From Mycobacteriales bacterium (GTDB taxonomy: Bacteria; Actinomycetota; Actinomycetes; Mycobacteriales; QHCD01), in assembly GCA_036497565.1 (NCBI GenBank), contig DASXJE010000177.1, positions 1 to 64,000 of the forward strand: a DNA stretch of 64,000 bases, in the 5' to 3' direction. The position numbers and the translations under genes were made by a program. Every line of letters begins with the position of its first letter. Positions within the stretch are counted from its first letter, which is position 1. A model generated the notes under the pieces. The model saw only the letters and a list, made by a program, of their open reading frames with translations. It had not been told where the DNA came from and searched no databases. This document shows, in pieces, positions 18,160-26,335 of the stretch.

Positions 18160-19017
18160 CTACGACCTGCGTCCGTTTGCTCCCGGCCGGTGACCGTCCG
18201 GGCGGGTGAGACCGGCGAGGACGTCGTCGAGCGGCGGGCGGCTCGGGGTCCGGCCGTGCTCGACGAACCACTCGTGGCCGAAGACGGCCCGGAACACGGG
18301 GCGGGGGAGACGCAGGAAGACCCGCAAGGTGCGGGCGTCGGTGCCGCCGGAGAGCTGGGTGGCGTGGGCGGCCATCGCGGCCCGCTTCTGCGCGGCGTAT
18401 CGGCGGACGTCGACCCGGTGGGTGAGGGCGCTGCGCGGTGTGTAGGCGGTCGCGAACCGGTCGGCGTCGAAGTCGGCCGGCAGGGGCAGTCGGCGGGTCA
18501 GCCGCAGCGCCCGCTGCAGTAGGTCGCGGTCGACGGTGGCCTCCAGCACCATAGGCGTCCCGGCGAGCTGGGCAGCCCTCGCGCCGACGTGATGGACCTG
18601 GACGTGATCGGGATGGCCGTAGCCGCCCGCGGCGTCGTAGATCGTCACGGCGTCGGCGCGCTCCTCGTCGAGCACGGCGGCCAACCGGGCGGCTGCGACG
18701 TCGACCTCGGCATGCGCGAAGGACCGGGTCGCGTCGAGCCGCCCGTCCAGGCCCGAGTCGTCATACCCGAGCATCACCACCCGCGCGCAGCCGAGCAGTC
18801 GCGCGGATCGGCGCACTTCCTCGGTCCGGATGGCGGCGAGGTCACCGGTGAGGTCAGACGACACGAGACCGGCCGCGCCGGCGGTCGCCACGACGAGGAC
18901 GACACGATGACCTTCGGCGGCGAGCCGCGCCAGGGTCCCTGCGGTCAGCAGGGCCTCGTCGTCGGGATGCGCATGGAACGAGACGATCGTGCGTACGCCG
19001 GTCCGAACCGAGCTCAC
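18160..19017 (-). CDS. PIG-L family deacetylase
   Basis: 285 residues; the GTG at 19017 overlaps the stop of the upstream glycosyltransferase (GTGA). PIG-L/LmbE enzymes remove N-acetyl groups from GlcNAc-type sugars with a metal. The metal motif HAHPDDEALLTAGTLARL is near the N-terminus, and the third ligand lies in GGYGHPDHVQVHHVG. Relatives include MshB and Mca of mycothiol metabolism. Coupled expression with a GT4 glycosyltransferase suggests joint work on an amino-sugar glycoconjugate; the mycothiol route is not excluded. Confidence 0.9.
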   Translation of the reverse strand: MSSVRTGVRTIVSFHAHPDDEALLTAGTLARLAAEGHRVVLVVATAGAAGLVSSDLTGDLAAIRTEEVRRSARLLGCARVVMLGYDDSGLDGRLDATRSFAHAEVDVAAARLAAVLDEERADAVTIYDAAGGYGHPDHVQVHHVGARAAQLAGTPMVLEATVDRDLLQRALRLTRRLPLPADFDADRFATAYTPRSALTHRVDVRRYAAQKRAAMAAHATQLSGGTDARTLRVFLRLPRPVFRAVFGHEWFVEHGRTPSRPPLDDVLAGLTRPDGHRPGANGRRS

Positions 19018-20177
19018 CCGGCGACACCGGTGGCCAGCGACGTGGAGGCGGTCGGCTGCGACCCCGACCGGGCCGTCGAGTAGGCGGCCTCGCTGCACGA
19101 GAGGGCGTGTTCCCAGGTGAGGGTCGGCCGGACGGCGCGGTTGTGCGCGGCGATGTTCGTCCGCAGGCCATCATCGCGGGCGAGCAGGGTGGCGGCGTCG
19201 GCCAGGTCGGCGTCGGTCGAACCCAGCAACCCTTCGCGGCCGTGCGCGATGAACTCGGCGATTCCGGTGTGGGCCTTGGCGACGACCGGGAGGCCGGCGG
19301 CCCGGGCCTCGAGCGCGGCGATGCCGAACGACTCGAGGTTGGCGGCGGCCAGGAACACGTCGGCGCGGGCGAAGAGGTCGCGGATCTGGTTGCGGCGCAG
19401 CCGGCCGGGGAGCTCGACCCAGTCGGACATGCCGTGGCGCCGCAGAGACCGTTCGACGTGCGGCCGGTCCGGGCCTTCGCCGACGATCACGGCGCGCAGC
19501 CGGACGGACGGCGGGAGTTCGTCGCGGATCCGCCGGAGCATCCGCACCAGCTGCCGGGGCCGCTTTCTCGGCGCCAGCCGCATCACGCTGACGATGACGA
19601 CCTCGTCGGGGTCACGAGGTGCGGGGGCGACCTGCCAGCGCGCGGGGTCGACGGCGTTGGGCAGCACCGCGACGCCGATCTCCGGTCCGACGGTACGACG
19701 GATCGGCTCGGCCGCGGCCTCGCTGACCGCGGACCACACGACCGGCAGGTGACTCCAGTGGGTGGACGCGTTCAAGGCGCGATAGAGGGGGGTCAGATAG
19801 GCCCAGAGGGAGTGGACGGTGACCACTGTGGGAATACCGGCTTTCCCGGAAGCCGCCGCCGCCGCGACCGCGAACGGTGAGACAAGCGCGGAATGCACGT
19901 GCACCAGGTCGTAGCCGCCGTCGACAACCACCCGGCGGCCGGATGGCACCGCCCCGAGCCGCAATGGAAGCGGGACCTGGGTGGCCGCAGGCACCCGGTG
20001 GACGAGGAGTCCTCCGGTGGTCTGTCGGGCCGTTGCTACCGGACTTTCGTCGGGAGCGGTGGTGATGACCTCCACCTGATGTCCGGCCGCGCGTTGGCGG
20101 ACAGCCAGATCGTGGATGTGGAGTTCGATCCCGCCGAGCCGGGGCAGGTAATAGTCACTGACGTGCGCGATCCTCAC
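19014..20177 (-). CDS. GT4-type glycosyltransferase
   Basis: 387 residues from GTG 20177, which starts the family-typical VRIAHVSDYYLPRLGGIE. GAGGAG lies 11 bases upstream. An alternative ATG at 20252 adds 25 residues of unusual composition. It has the GT-B fold: the N-terminal acceptor half has DLVHVHSALVSP, and the C-terminal donor half has VSVMRLAPRKRP and the EX7E-like stretch NLESFGIAALEARAAGLPVV. It transfers a sugar from a nucleotide donor to an unknown acceptor. It is coupled to the PIG-L deacetylase, an arrangement also seen in mycothiol (MshA/MshB) and glycolipid pathways. Confidence 0.88.
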   Translation of the reverse strand: MRIAHVSDYYLPRLGGIELHIHDLAVRQRAAGHQVEVITTAPDESPVATARQTTGGLLVHRVPAATQVPLPLRLGAVPSGRRVVVDGGYDLVHVHSALVSPFAVAAAAASGKAGIPTVVTVHSLWAYLTPLYRALNASTHWSHLPVVWSAVSEAAAEPIRRTVGPEIGVAVLPNAVDPARWQVAPAPRDPDEVVIVSVMRLAPRKRPRQLVRMLRRIRDELPPSVRLRAVIVGEGPDRPHVERSLRRHGMSDWVELPGRLRRNQIRDLFARADVFLAAANLESFGIAALEARAAGLPVVAKAHTGIAEFIAHGREGLLGSTDADLADAATLLARDDGLRTNIAAHNRAVRPTLTWEHALSCSEAAYSTARSGSQPTASTSLATGVAG

Positions 20178-20321
20178 CCGATCATCAGCTCCTCGCCGCC
20201 CCGTGACCACCACGGTATCGCCATCACGGATTCGTCCGTCGCCGACCATCATGGCGAGGAGGGGAGGGGTCCGCGCGTTCTGACGGGTGTCGCGCCGCCG
20301 TGTCGCGCCGCCGACCGACTG

Positions 20322-20666
20322 CTAGTCGCCGATCGGGTGGGCCTCGTCGTCGGACTTGATCGCCGTCAGCATCTCCGGCAACTCCGCCAGCAGCTGCTCG
20401 GCCCCGTCGGGGGACAGTTGGAGGACGAGCTGGTGGTAGTTACCGGCCTCGCCGGCGCAGATCTCGATGAACGAGGTGCTGTACCCGCGGCCGGGATCCT
20501 GCGGATCGCCGTACGCGGCAGGGCGAACGGTCACATGCCAGCCCCAGTCGTCGTCGGCGCGGACAAGGCGTGGGACGCCGCGATGCATCTCGTACGGATC
20601 GCGGGTGGCTGGACAGTTATCGGTGTCGCACCAGTGCGGATGAGTGGTGACGGTCGACGTGGTCAC
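20322..20666 (-). CDS. Small actinobacterial protein, DUF6907-like
   Basis: 114 residues from GTG 20666, with a G-rich site (GGGGGA) upstream. The N-terminus holds HPHWCDTDNCPAT, a His/Cys cluster that could bind a metal, followed by HRGVPRLVRADDDWGW. The C-terminal half (FIEICAGEAGNYHQLVLQL, LSPDGAEQLLAELPEML) looks like a small globular domain. It resembles short actinobacterial proteins of the DUF6907 kind, but I am not certain. No function is proposed. Confidence 0.65.
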   Translation of the reverse strand: MTTSTVTTHPHWCDTDNCPATRDPYEMHRGVPRLVRADDDWGWHVTVRPAAYGDPQDPGRGYSTSFIEICAGEAGNYHQLVLQLSPDGAEQLLAELPEMLTAIKSDDEAHPIGD

Positions 20667-20902
20667 TAGGTGGATTCCCCCATTTGGGTAATTCGTCAGA
20701 CGACTTCACGCGCCCGGATAGCGATTGCTCTGAATTCAGTGTTACTCGCCGAACGGTGACTCATTGGCGGGTTGGGGCTATTTCCACCCCGCGGAGGGGA
20801 CCGCTCGTCCCGGCTGCCTCAGTGGCCACATCCACCGCAGAATCGGCGACTCGGCGACCAGCATCGGATTCATCGCGACTCCCGTGGGCATGCTGGACAT
20901 AG

Positions 20903-21046
20903 CCGGTACCCCCCCTATCGGTCGGGCCCCGGCCGGCTCACGCTGACCGGGGCGCCCCCCTGTTCGGGGGATCTTGCATACGGACCCTGGTGCACGGATC
21001 TTGTGCACGGGACGCGAAAGAGCCAGCGGGCACCCCCCGGCCTCGC
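20903..21046 (+). ncRNA. Candidate noncoding RNA segment with C-loop hairpins
   Basis: Hairpin A (20903-20921) has the stem CCGGTA/TATCGG closing a loop of seven cytosines. Hairpin B (21026-21046) has the stem GCGGGC/GCC-T-CGC closing ACCCCCCG. Between them, CCCCC (20956-20960) can pair with GGGGG (20966-20970). Loops of six or more C recall the actinobacterial 6C RNA motif, but the spacing here is much longer. This is a weak match, not an identification. Boundaries are unknown. Confidence 0.3.
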
Positions 21047-21311
21047 GGATCTGTAGGACCCCGATTACCCGCTGGCCTGCGCCAGGGTAGGTCGGATGTC
21101 GGTGGCGTTCGGTGAAACCAAGCAACCGGAACCGGTGATTTCGGCCGCCACGCGGGCAGGTGCAGAGATGACACGCCCGCCCGGCGGCCGGCGGCGGGGC
21201 CGTCTGCCAGGGCAACCGCCGGACATGTTTGGAAGCGCCGCCGCAGCGGTAGTACTAGTAGCGAGCCTCAGTCCCCGTGCCGCGCTCCGGACCGGAAGGC
21301 AGAGGACCGGT

Positions 21312-21354
21312 CCTGCACCTGTCTCCCGCCCGGGACAGGTGCAGGGCCATTTTT
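21312..21354 (+). terminator. Intrinsic terminator on the plus strand
   Basis: A perfect 12-bp stem (CCTGCACCTGTC, 21312-21323, with its complement at 21334-21345) has a 10-nt loop and is followed four bases later by TTTTT (21350-21354). On the minus strand the T-run becomes an A-run before the hairpin, so the plus orientation is favoured. Confidence 0.8.
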
Positions 21355-21402
21355 AGGTAGTCCACCGGGCCGCCTCCGGGTCGGTCGTCCTGGAGATCAA
21401 CG

Positions 21403-22041
21403 TCAGTCGACGATGAGCGAACGGACGGTTGCGGCATCAGCACTGCTGATGTCGGTCTCGAAGAACGCGCGATTGCGTGCGACCCGGTCGCTGGGCCACG
21501 TCCACCACTGCGCCTCGACGAGCACGGCAACGACGTCGGGCGCCGCGCGCATCTTCAGCACGCGCGCGGGCGTGCCGGCGAGAACGGCGTAGTCGGGATA
21601 GCTGCGGCGGGTGACCACCGAGCCGGCCGCGATCACCACCCCGGCTCCGATGTGCGCGCCTGGGAGCACCGTGACGCGGTCGCCGATCCAGGACGCAGGC
21701 CCCACGGTGACGTCGTCCGAGCCTTCGAGATCGAGAAATCCCTGCTCCCAGTGCATGCGCAGCATCATGTTCGCGAACCGGGTGTCGTGGTTCGTCGTGG
21801 TGATCAACAGATCCTGACCGATGGCGCAGTGTGCACCGATCGAGATCGTGCCGCCGCCCTTGCAGGTTGCCGGGCCGTTGATCCAGGTGTTCGCACCGAT
21901 ACGCGTGCGTGGACTGAGCCGGGACGTGATCGGGAGGTGGGCGGTTCGCGCGACGCGCGCTCCCCGCGCGTTGTGGTAGAGCCGGCTCAGCGGTCCGGCT
22001 GGATCATTTCGGAACATGGGCTCTGCTCTCGTGGGGATCAT
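21403..22041 (-). CDS. Left-handed beta-helix (hexapeptide) O-acyltransferase
   Basis: 212 residues. Hexapeptide repeats are clear: RIGANTWINGPATCKGGGTI, SIGAHCAIGQDLLI, WIGDRVTVLPGAHIGAGVVI, followed by AGSVVTRRSYPDYAVLAGTP. TTTNHDTRF carries the catalytic histidine of xenobiotic/sugar acetyltransferases (CatB/Vat/WbbJ group). It probably acetylates a sugar hydroxyl on exopolysaccharide, given its place beside glycosyltransferase and GH16 genes. Start is uncertain: ATG 22041 has a poor ribosome site and ATG 22017 is an alternative. It is divergent from the GH16 gene. Confidence 0.85.
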   Translation of the reverse strand: MIPTRAEPMFRNDPAGPLSRLYHNARGARVARTAHLPITSRLSPRTRIGANTWINGPATCKGGGTISIGAHCAIGQDLLITTTNHDTRFANMMLRMHWEQGFLDLEGSDDVTVGPASWIGDRVTVLPGAHIGAGVVIAAGSVVTRRSYPDYAVLAGTPARVLKMRAAPDVVAVLVEAQWWTWPSDRVARNRAFFETDISSADAATVRSLIVD

Positions 22042-22168
22042 GTGCTGCGGGACTGAGACCGACCGATCGCTGTGGCGCCGGTCACGCGTGAGGCGTGCGA
22101 AATTATTGCGGTAAGGTACGTGCTTCGACCTCGACCATGATTAGCCGAGACCGAAGGATAGACCGTCG

Positions 22169-22951
22169 ATGACAATTCACCGCACTGCAAGCCATCGGCT
22201 GAAAAGCACCCGCATCAGGCTGCTGGCGCTGCCGATAGTCGCCGGCACTGTGGCGGCCGGCCTGTTCATCGCGGGGGTGGGCGGCGCGTCCGGCGCCACC
22301 TCTCCGATCAGCGCGGCCACACAGGCCGGTGGGTTCACCAAGCAACAGGTGTACACGTTCCCCGGCAGCACCGTTCCGTCGCAGTGGAGCGTGTACAGCA
22401 GCTCGGGCACGAGCACATCCGACTCGCGGGTTCCCTCCTACGTCAGCGTCTCGGGCGGATACCTGCACGTGAAAGCGAGCGGCGACCAGGGAAGCGGGCT
22501 GTGCCTGTGCGCCGGGGGCGGGTTGAGCACCCCTGCCTACGGCCGCTGGGACATCTACGCCCGTGCACCGGTCGATGCCCACCACAACTTCGGCATCCTG
22601 CTGTGGCCGAACAACGGCCTACCCAAGGCGGGCCAGGAGATCGACATCGCGGAGTTCCCGGGCCCGGACAAGACTGTGTTGCAGAACACCGTCCACGACG
22701 GCCCGGGCGAGAACAAGCACTCGCACTTCACCAATGGGAACTACTCGACATTCCACAAGTACTCCGTGGTCTGGACGAAGTCGTCGCTGTCGTTCTGGGT
22801 GGACGACAAGAAGGTGTGGGACGCCGACCCGAGCTACTCACCGGTCGATCCGATGCATCTGGTGTTGCAGGGCGGCATCTACAGCCAATCGACGCCCACC
22901 TCGGGCACCAGCGAGATGGACGTGAAGTCGGTCAGGTACTTCCACAACTGA
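22169..22951 (+). CDS. Secreted GH16 glycosidase (first paralogue)
   Basis: 260 residues. A signal peptide with a basic N-region and a hydrophobic core covers residues ~1-42. The GH16 beta-jelly-roll follows. The catalytic motif EIDIAE is intact in GQEIDIAEFPG, and GRWDIYARAP and HLVLQGG are also family-typical. GH16 enzymes cut or transfer beta-glucans, galactans and related polymers. A CLC pair (SGLCLCAGG) is shared with the second paralogue at 31985-32692. Located at the start of the polysaccharide cluster, it may trim or release the exported polymer. The substrate is not deducible. Confidence 0.88.
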   Translation: MTIHRTASHRLKSTRIRLLALPIVAGTVAAGLFIAGVGGASGATSPISAATQAGGFTKQQVYTFPGSTVPSQWSVYSSSGTSTSDSRVPSYVSVSGGYLHVKASGDQGSGLCLCAGGGLSTPAYGRWDIYARAPVDAHHNFGILLWPNNGLPKAGQEIDIAEFPGPDKTVLQNTVHDGPGENKHSHFTNGNYSTFHKYSVVWTKSSLSFWVDDKKVWDADPSYSPVDPMHLVLQGGIYSQSTPTSGTSEMDVKSVRYFHN

Positions 22952-23346
22952 CACCGAAAGACTGGGGCCCCCCGCCGACATCGCCGTCCTACGCGCTCCT
23001 ATAGTGGCGGCGAGTCGCGGGGTGTGGCCCACCGACAAGCGTCGGTGACATGGATCACGGGGGAACATCGCGGCAGCCACGCGGGTTTATCACGCCGTTT
23101 ACACCCGCGTCGCATGGATAGGTTCTCCTAGTGGCGTGAGATCGAACAGGGTGGCCGGCGGCCGACAATGCCGTAGCCACCGGCAAACCGCGTCGATGAT
23201 CTGACCACACGCCCGACCCCGTGGCCTGCCCGCAGGCGCGGAGCCCGCAGTCCTCCTTCCACCTCTTCACCGACCGCTGTCATCAGCGTCCCGGGTTGGC
23301 CTCTTGCGGTCCGCACGGGATCCGATCACGCGAACGGAGCATCCGC
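22952..23346. other. 395-bp leader/intergenic region before the GT2 gene
   Basis: No gene is supported; an in-frame extension of the GT2 protein upstream (from 23221) has no family similarity. TATAGT at 23000-23005 is a fair -10 box without a good -35. A 7-bp hairpin, CACCGAC-AAGC-GTCGGTG, is at 23030-23047 and has no T-tract. GGAACATCG and other short purine-rich pieces made me test a c-di-AMP riboswitch, which does not fit. A long untranslated leader for the polysaccharide operon is possible. Confidence 0.4.
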
Positions 23347-24162
23347 TTGTCCGAGCACCGCCCCGCGGACCCCCGCACCAGCATCGTCATTCCGGCCAGG
23401 AACGAGGCCGCTAACCTCGAGGTCCTTCTGCCGGAGCTACCGCCCGTCCACGAAGTCATTCTCGTCGACGGCCGGTCGGTCGACGGCACCGTCGACGTGG
23501 CCCGGTCCGTCAAGCCCGACATCAAGGTCGTCGACCAGACCCGGCGCGGCAAGGGCAATGCGCTCGCCTGCGGATTCGAGGCGGTGACCGGCGACATCGT
23601 CGTCATGTTCGATGCCGACTGTTCCGCCGACCCCGCCGAGATCCCGCGGTTCGTCGACGTACTCAAGAGTGGCGCCGACTTCGCCAAGGGCTCGCGCTTC
23701 CAGCCGGGCGGCGGCAGCGCCGACATCACGAGACTGCGCGCCGCCGGAAACCGTGGCCTGAATGTCGTGGCGAACCGGATGCTGCGAGCCAGGTATACCG
23801 ACCTCTGCTACGGCTACAACGCCTTCTGGGTGGACGTGCTGCCGCACCTCGACCTGCCGTCGCCATCCGTCTCGACCCTCGACGGCTCCTCGATGATCTG
23901 GGGGGACGGCTTCGAGATCGAGACCGTCATCAACTGCCGCATCGCCGCAGCAGGCCTGTCCGTCACGGAGGTCCCGAGCTACGAGCTCTACCGCGTCTTC
24001 GGCGACAGCAATCTCAATGCGGTGTCCGACGGGCTGCGCGTGCTCAAGACGATCGGCACCGAACGCCGTCGAGTCTCCAAGCTGAAGGAGGTTCGTCGCG
24101 AGGCTGCACGGGCGAGGGCCGATGAATACATGAGCCGTCGGACGCAGCGCGATATCGCATGA
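23347..24162 (+). CDS. GT2 glycosyltransferase, dolichyl-phosphate-mannose-synthase-like
   Basis: 271 residues from a TTG with GGAG seven bases upstream. The GT-A fold begins at once: TSIVIPARNEAANLEVLL, VILVDGRSVDGTVDVA, and the metal-binding DADCSADPAEIPRF. SRFQPGGGSADITRLR and YGYNAFWVDVLPHL are typical of the DPM/DPG group, which transfers a sugar to a polyprenyl phosphate. It lacks C-terminal membrane helices. It starts the run of rightward polysaccharide genes and may charge a lipid carrier used by the large membrane protein downstream. Confidence 0.88.
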   Translation: MSEHRPADPRTSIVIPARNEAANLEVLLPELPPVHEVILVDGRSVDGTVDVARSVKPDIKVVDQTRRGKGNALACGFEAVTGDIVVMFDADCSADPAEIPRFVDVLKSGADFAKGSRFQPGGGSADITRLRAAGNRGLNVVANRMLRARYTDLCYGYNAFWVDVLPHLDLPSPSVSTLDGSSMIWGDGFEIETVINCRIAAAGLSVTEVPSYELYRVFGDSNLNAVSDGLRVLKTIGTERRRVSKLKEVRREAARARADEYMSRRTQRDIA

Positions 24163-24205
24163 CGGCCAGTGGCCCGGTCCTACAGCCATCGCGAGGAGCT
24201 TCCCG

Positions 24206-26335
24206 ATGACCGAAGAACGAACGGGTGCCAGCGTCGTCGTCTGCGCCTACACCGAACGCCGCTGGGACGTGCTTGTCGCCAGCTTGGCCGCCGCCGCCCG
24301 GCAACTCGACGGCGGCGACCAGCTCATGCTGGTGATCGACCACAACGAAACCCTGCTCGAACGCGCCCGCGCCGAGCTGCACGGCGTCGACATCGTCGAC
24401 AACACCCACAGCCGAGGGCTGTCCGGTGCGCGAAACACGGCGCTGGAGAAGGTCACCGGCGACATCGTGGTGTTTCTCGACGACGACGCCGTCCCGCGGG
24501 ACGGCTGGCTCGCCGCACTGCGGGCTCCTTACCGCGACGACGACGTGTTCGCCGTGGGCGGCTGGGCCAGCCCGGCGTGGCCGGATGGTGGCCGCCCCGA
24601 CCGCATCCCGCCCGAGCTCGACTGGGTCGTCGGGTGCAGCTACGAAGGCATGCCACGGTCCCGCTCGCCGATCCGGAACCTCATGGGCTGCAACATGTCC
24701 TTCCGGAGCCACGTCTTCGACCTCGTGGGCGGCTTCGACGAAGGCGTCGGTCGGGTGGGCACCACGCCGCTCGGCTGCGAGGAGACCGAGCTCTGTATCC
24801 GGCTCCGCCAGGAGCGTCCCGACGTCGAGATCATCTTCGAGCCGGACGCCATCGTCGACCACAGCGTGACCGTCGACCGCACGACCTGGCGGTACCTCCG
24901 TAAGCGTGCCTACGCGGAGGGAATCTCGAAGGCATTGATCTCCGGCGATGTCGGACGCGACGCCATGACGACCGAGGTCGCGTACGGGCGCAAGGTTCTG
25001 CCCGCCGCGGTCGTCCGCGACACCCGGAGCTGGCTCGGCGGCGACCGGTCGGCCGCGCAGTCCGTCGGTGCCATACCCCTCACGCTTGGCATGTTCGCGG
25101 CCGGCTACGCCGTCGGGCGGCTGCGTAAGACGAAGGCAGCGGCGGGGGAGTTCTCCCCGATCCACGTCGGTGAGGTCGACGTCTCCTCGCTCGACGCCGA
25201 TATCGATGTGCCCGAGCTGTCGCAGAGCCGCTACCGCGAGGCCCGGTTGGTCGTGCGCGACTCCGGGCGGGTGCTCGGGACGGTGGATGTGCCCGTCGAC
25301 GCCGGCAAGGTGCGGGCCCAGGCCGTTCGGGACGCGGTGGACAGCGCCCTCGGGACGGATCGCAGTCCCGAGGTCGCGGCCGACGACACCGACCTGACCG
25401 CCTCCGTCGTCATCGCCACCGCTGGCCGCGCGGCTCAGGCCGAGCGCTGCATCGCGAGCATCCTGCTCGGCGCACGCGTGCCCGACGAGATCGTCCTCGT
25501 CGACAACGCCCCCCACCTCGGGCGAAACGCCGACGCACTACGTGAGCTGGCCGACGCCCACGACATCGTCCGGTACGCCAGCGAGCCACGCCCCGGCGCG
25601 AGCGCCGCTCGCAACCTCGGCGCCGCGGCCGCGACGACCGACATCGTCGCGTTCACCGACGACGACGTCGTCGTCGACCGCTGGTGGCTGCACAACCTGC
25701 TGACCGAGTTCGGTGACTCCCGGGTGGGGATCGTGACCGGACTGGTCGCACCGCACGTGCTCGACACTCCCGCCCAGGTCTGGTTCGAGGGCATCGGCGG
25801 CTTCGGCAAAGGCTTCGACCGGCGGCGGTTCAGCCGCGAGGACACGGAGATCCATCCGCTGTTCCCCTACACCCCCGGGATGGTCGGATCCGGCAACAAC
25901 ATGGCCTGCCGCCGCCGCGTGTGGACGGACCTCGGCGGTATGAGCACCGCGTTGGGCCCCGGGACGGCGACCCGCTCCGGCGAGGACCTCGATCTCTTCC
26001 TCCGGTACCTGCTCGCCGGCGGTGCCATCACCTACACGCCGCACGCGCTGGTCTGGCACGAGCATCGGCGGGATGAGGTCGATCTCGTCGACCAGGTACA
26101 CGGTTACGGGATCGGGCTGTCGGCGATGCTGACCAGGCTCGTGGTCGATGAGCCACGCGAGATCGGCCCGGTGCTGCGCCGAATCGGTCCCGGACTCCAC
26201 CGGCTCGTCGGAGCGTCGCGGCAGAAGTCGGTCGCCACATCGGCCTCGCCGCCGAAGTCACTGCGCCGCGCCGAGCTCGCCGGATTCGTCCGGGGCCCGC
26301 TCGCGCTGCACCGCAGCAGGAAGACGGCGGCATGA
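24206..26335 (+). CDS. Tandem GT2 glycosyltransferase (two catalytic domains)
   Basis: 709 residues; GAGGAG precedes ATG 24206. Domain 1 (~8-250) has ASVVVCAYTERRWD and VVFLDDDAVPRDGW, with MGCNMSFRSHVFDLVGGFD. Residues ~285-305 form one hydrophobic helix (IPLTLGMFAAGYAVG). A linking domain of unknown kind covers ~320-390. Domain 2 (~398-640) has ASVVIATAGRAAQAERCI, FTDDDVVVDRWWL and SGNNMACRRRVWTDLGG, with SGEDLDLFLR as the ED-type acceptor motif. Both DDD metal motifs are intact, so one chain could add two sugars. The stop overlaps the pyruvyltransferase start (ATGA). Confidence 0.9.
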   Translation: MTEERTGASVVVCAYTERRWDVLVASLAAAARQLDGGDQLMLVIDHNETLLERARAELHGVDIVDNTHSRGLSGARNTALEKVTGDIVVFLDDDAVPRDGWLAALRAPYRDDDVFAVGGWASPAWPDGGRPDRIPPELDWVVGCSYEGMPRSRSPIRNLMGCNMSFRSHVFDLVGGFDEGVGRVGTTPLGCEETELCIRLRQERPDVEIIFEPDAIVDHSVTVDRTTWRYLRKRAYAEGISKALISGDVGRDAMTTEVAYGRKVLPAAVVRDTRSWLGGDRSAAQSVGAIPLTLGMFAAGYAVGRLRKTKAAAGEFSPIHVGEVDVSSLDADIDVPELSQSRYREARLVVRDSGRVLGTVDVPVDAGKVRAQAVRDAVDSALGTDRSPEVAADDTDLTASVVIATAGRAAQAERCIASILLGARVPDEIVLVDNAPHLGRNADALRELADAHDIVRYASEPRPGASAARNLGAAAATTDIVAFTDDDVVVDRWWLHNLLTEFGDSRVGIVTGLVAPHVLDTPAQVWFEGIGGFGKGFDRRRFSREDTEIHPLFPYTPGMVGSGNNMACRRRVWTDLGGMSTALGPGTATRSGEDLDLFLRYLLAGGAITYTPHALVWHEHRRDEVDLVDQVHGYGIGLSAMLTRLVVDEPREIGPVLRRIGPGLHRLVGASRQKSVATSASPPKSLRRAELAGFVRGPLALHRSRKTAA

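Larger units (their letters stand above)
20667..21402. other. 736-bp gene-free stretch with structured elements
   Basis: No frame here looks protein-coding. It holds three runs of six or seven cytosines, two of them in hairpin loops (20903-20921 and 21026-21046). There is a perfect 9-bp inverted repeat GCCAGCGGG (21022-21030 with 21068-21076) and two GTGCAC-flanked GGATCTT motifs near 20990-21018. A strong plus-strand terminator is at 21312-21354. Both flanking genes point left, so that terminator serves no annotated gene. A plus-strand noncoding RNA is the simplest explanation. Confidence 0.5.

Noticed and set aside
22952-23346. Possible c-di-AMP (ydaO-type) riboswitch
   Set aside because: A few short purine-rich pieces recalled it, but the conserved core motifs and their order are missing.
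23221-23346. Longer start for the GT2 gene
   Set aside because: The extra 42 residues have no family similarity; TTG 23347 has a ribosome site and begins just before the GT-A core.
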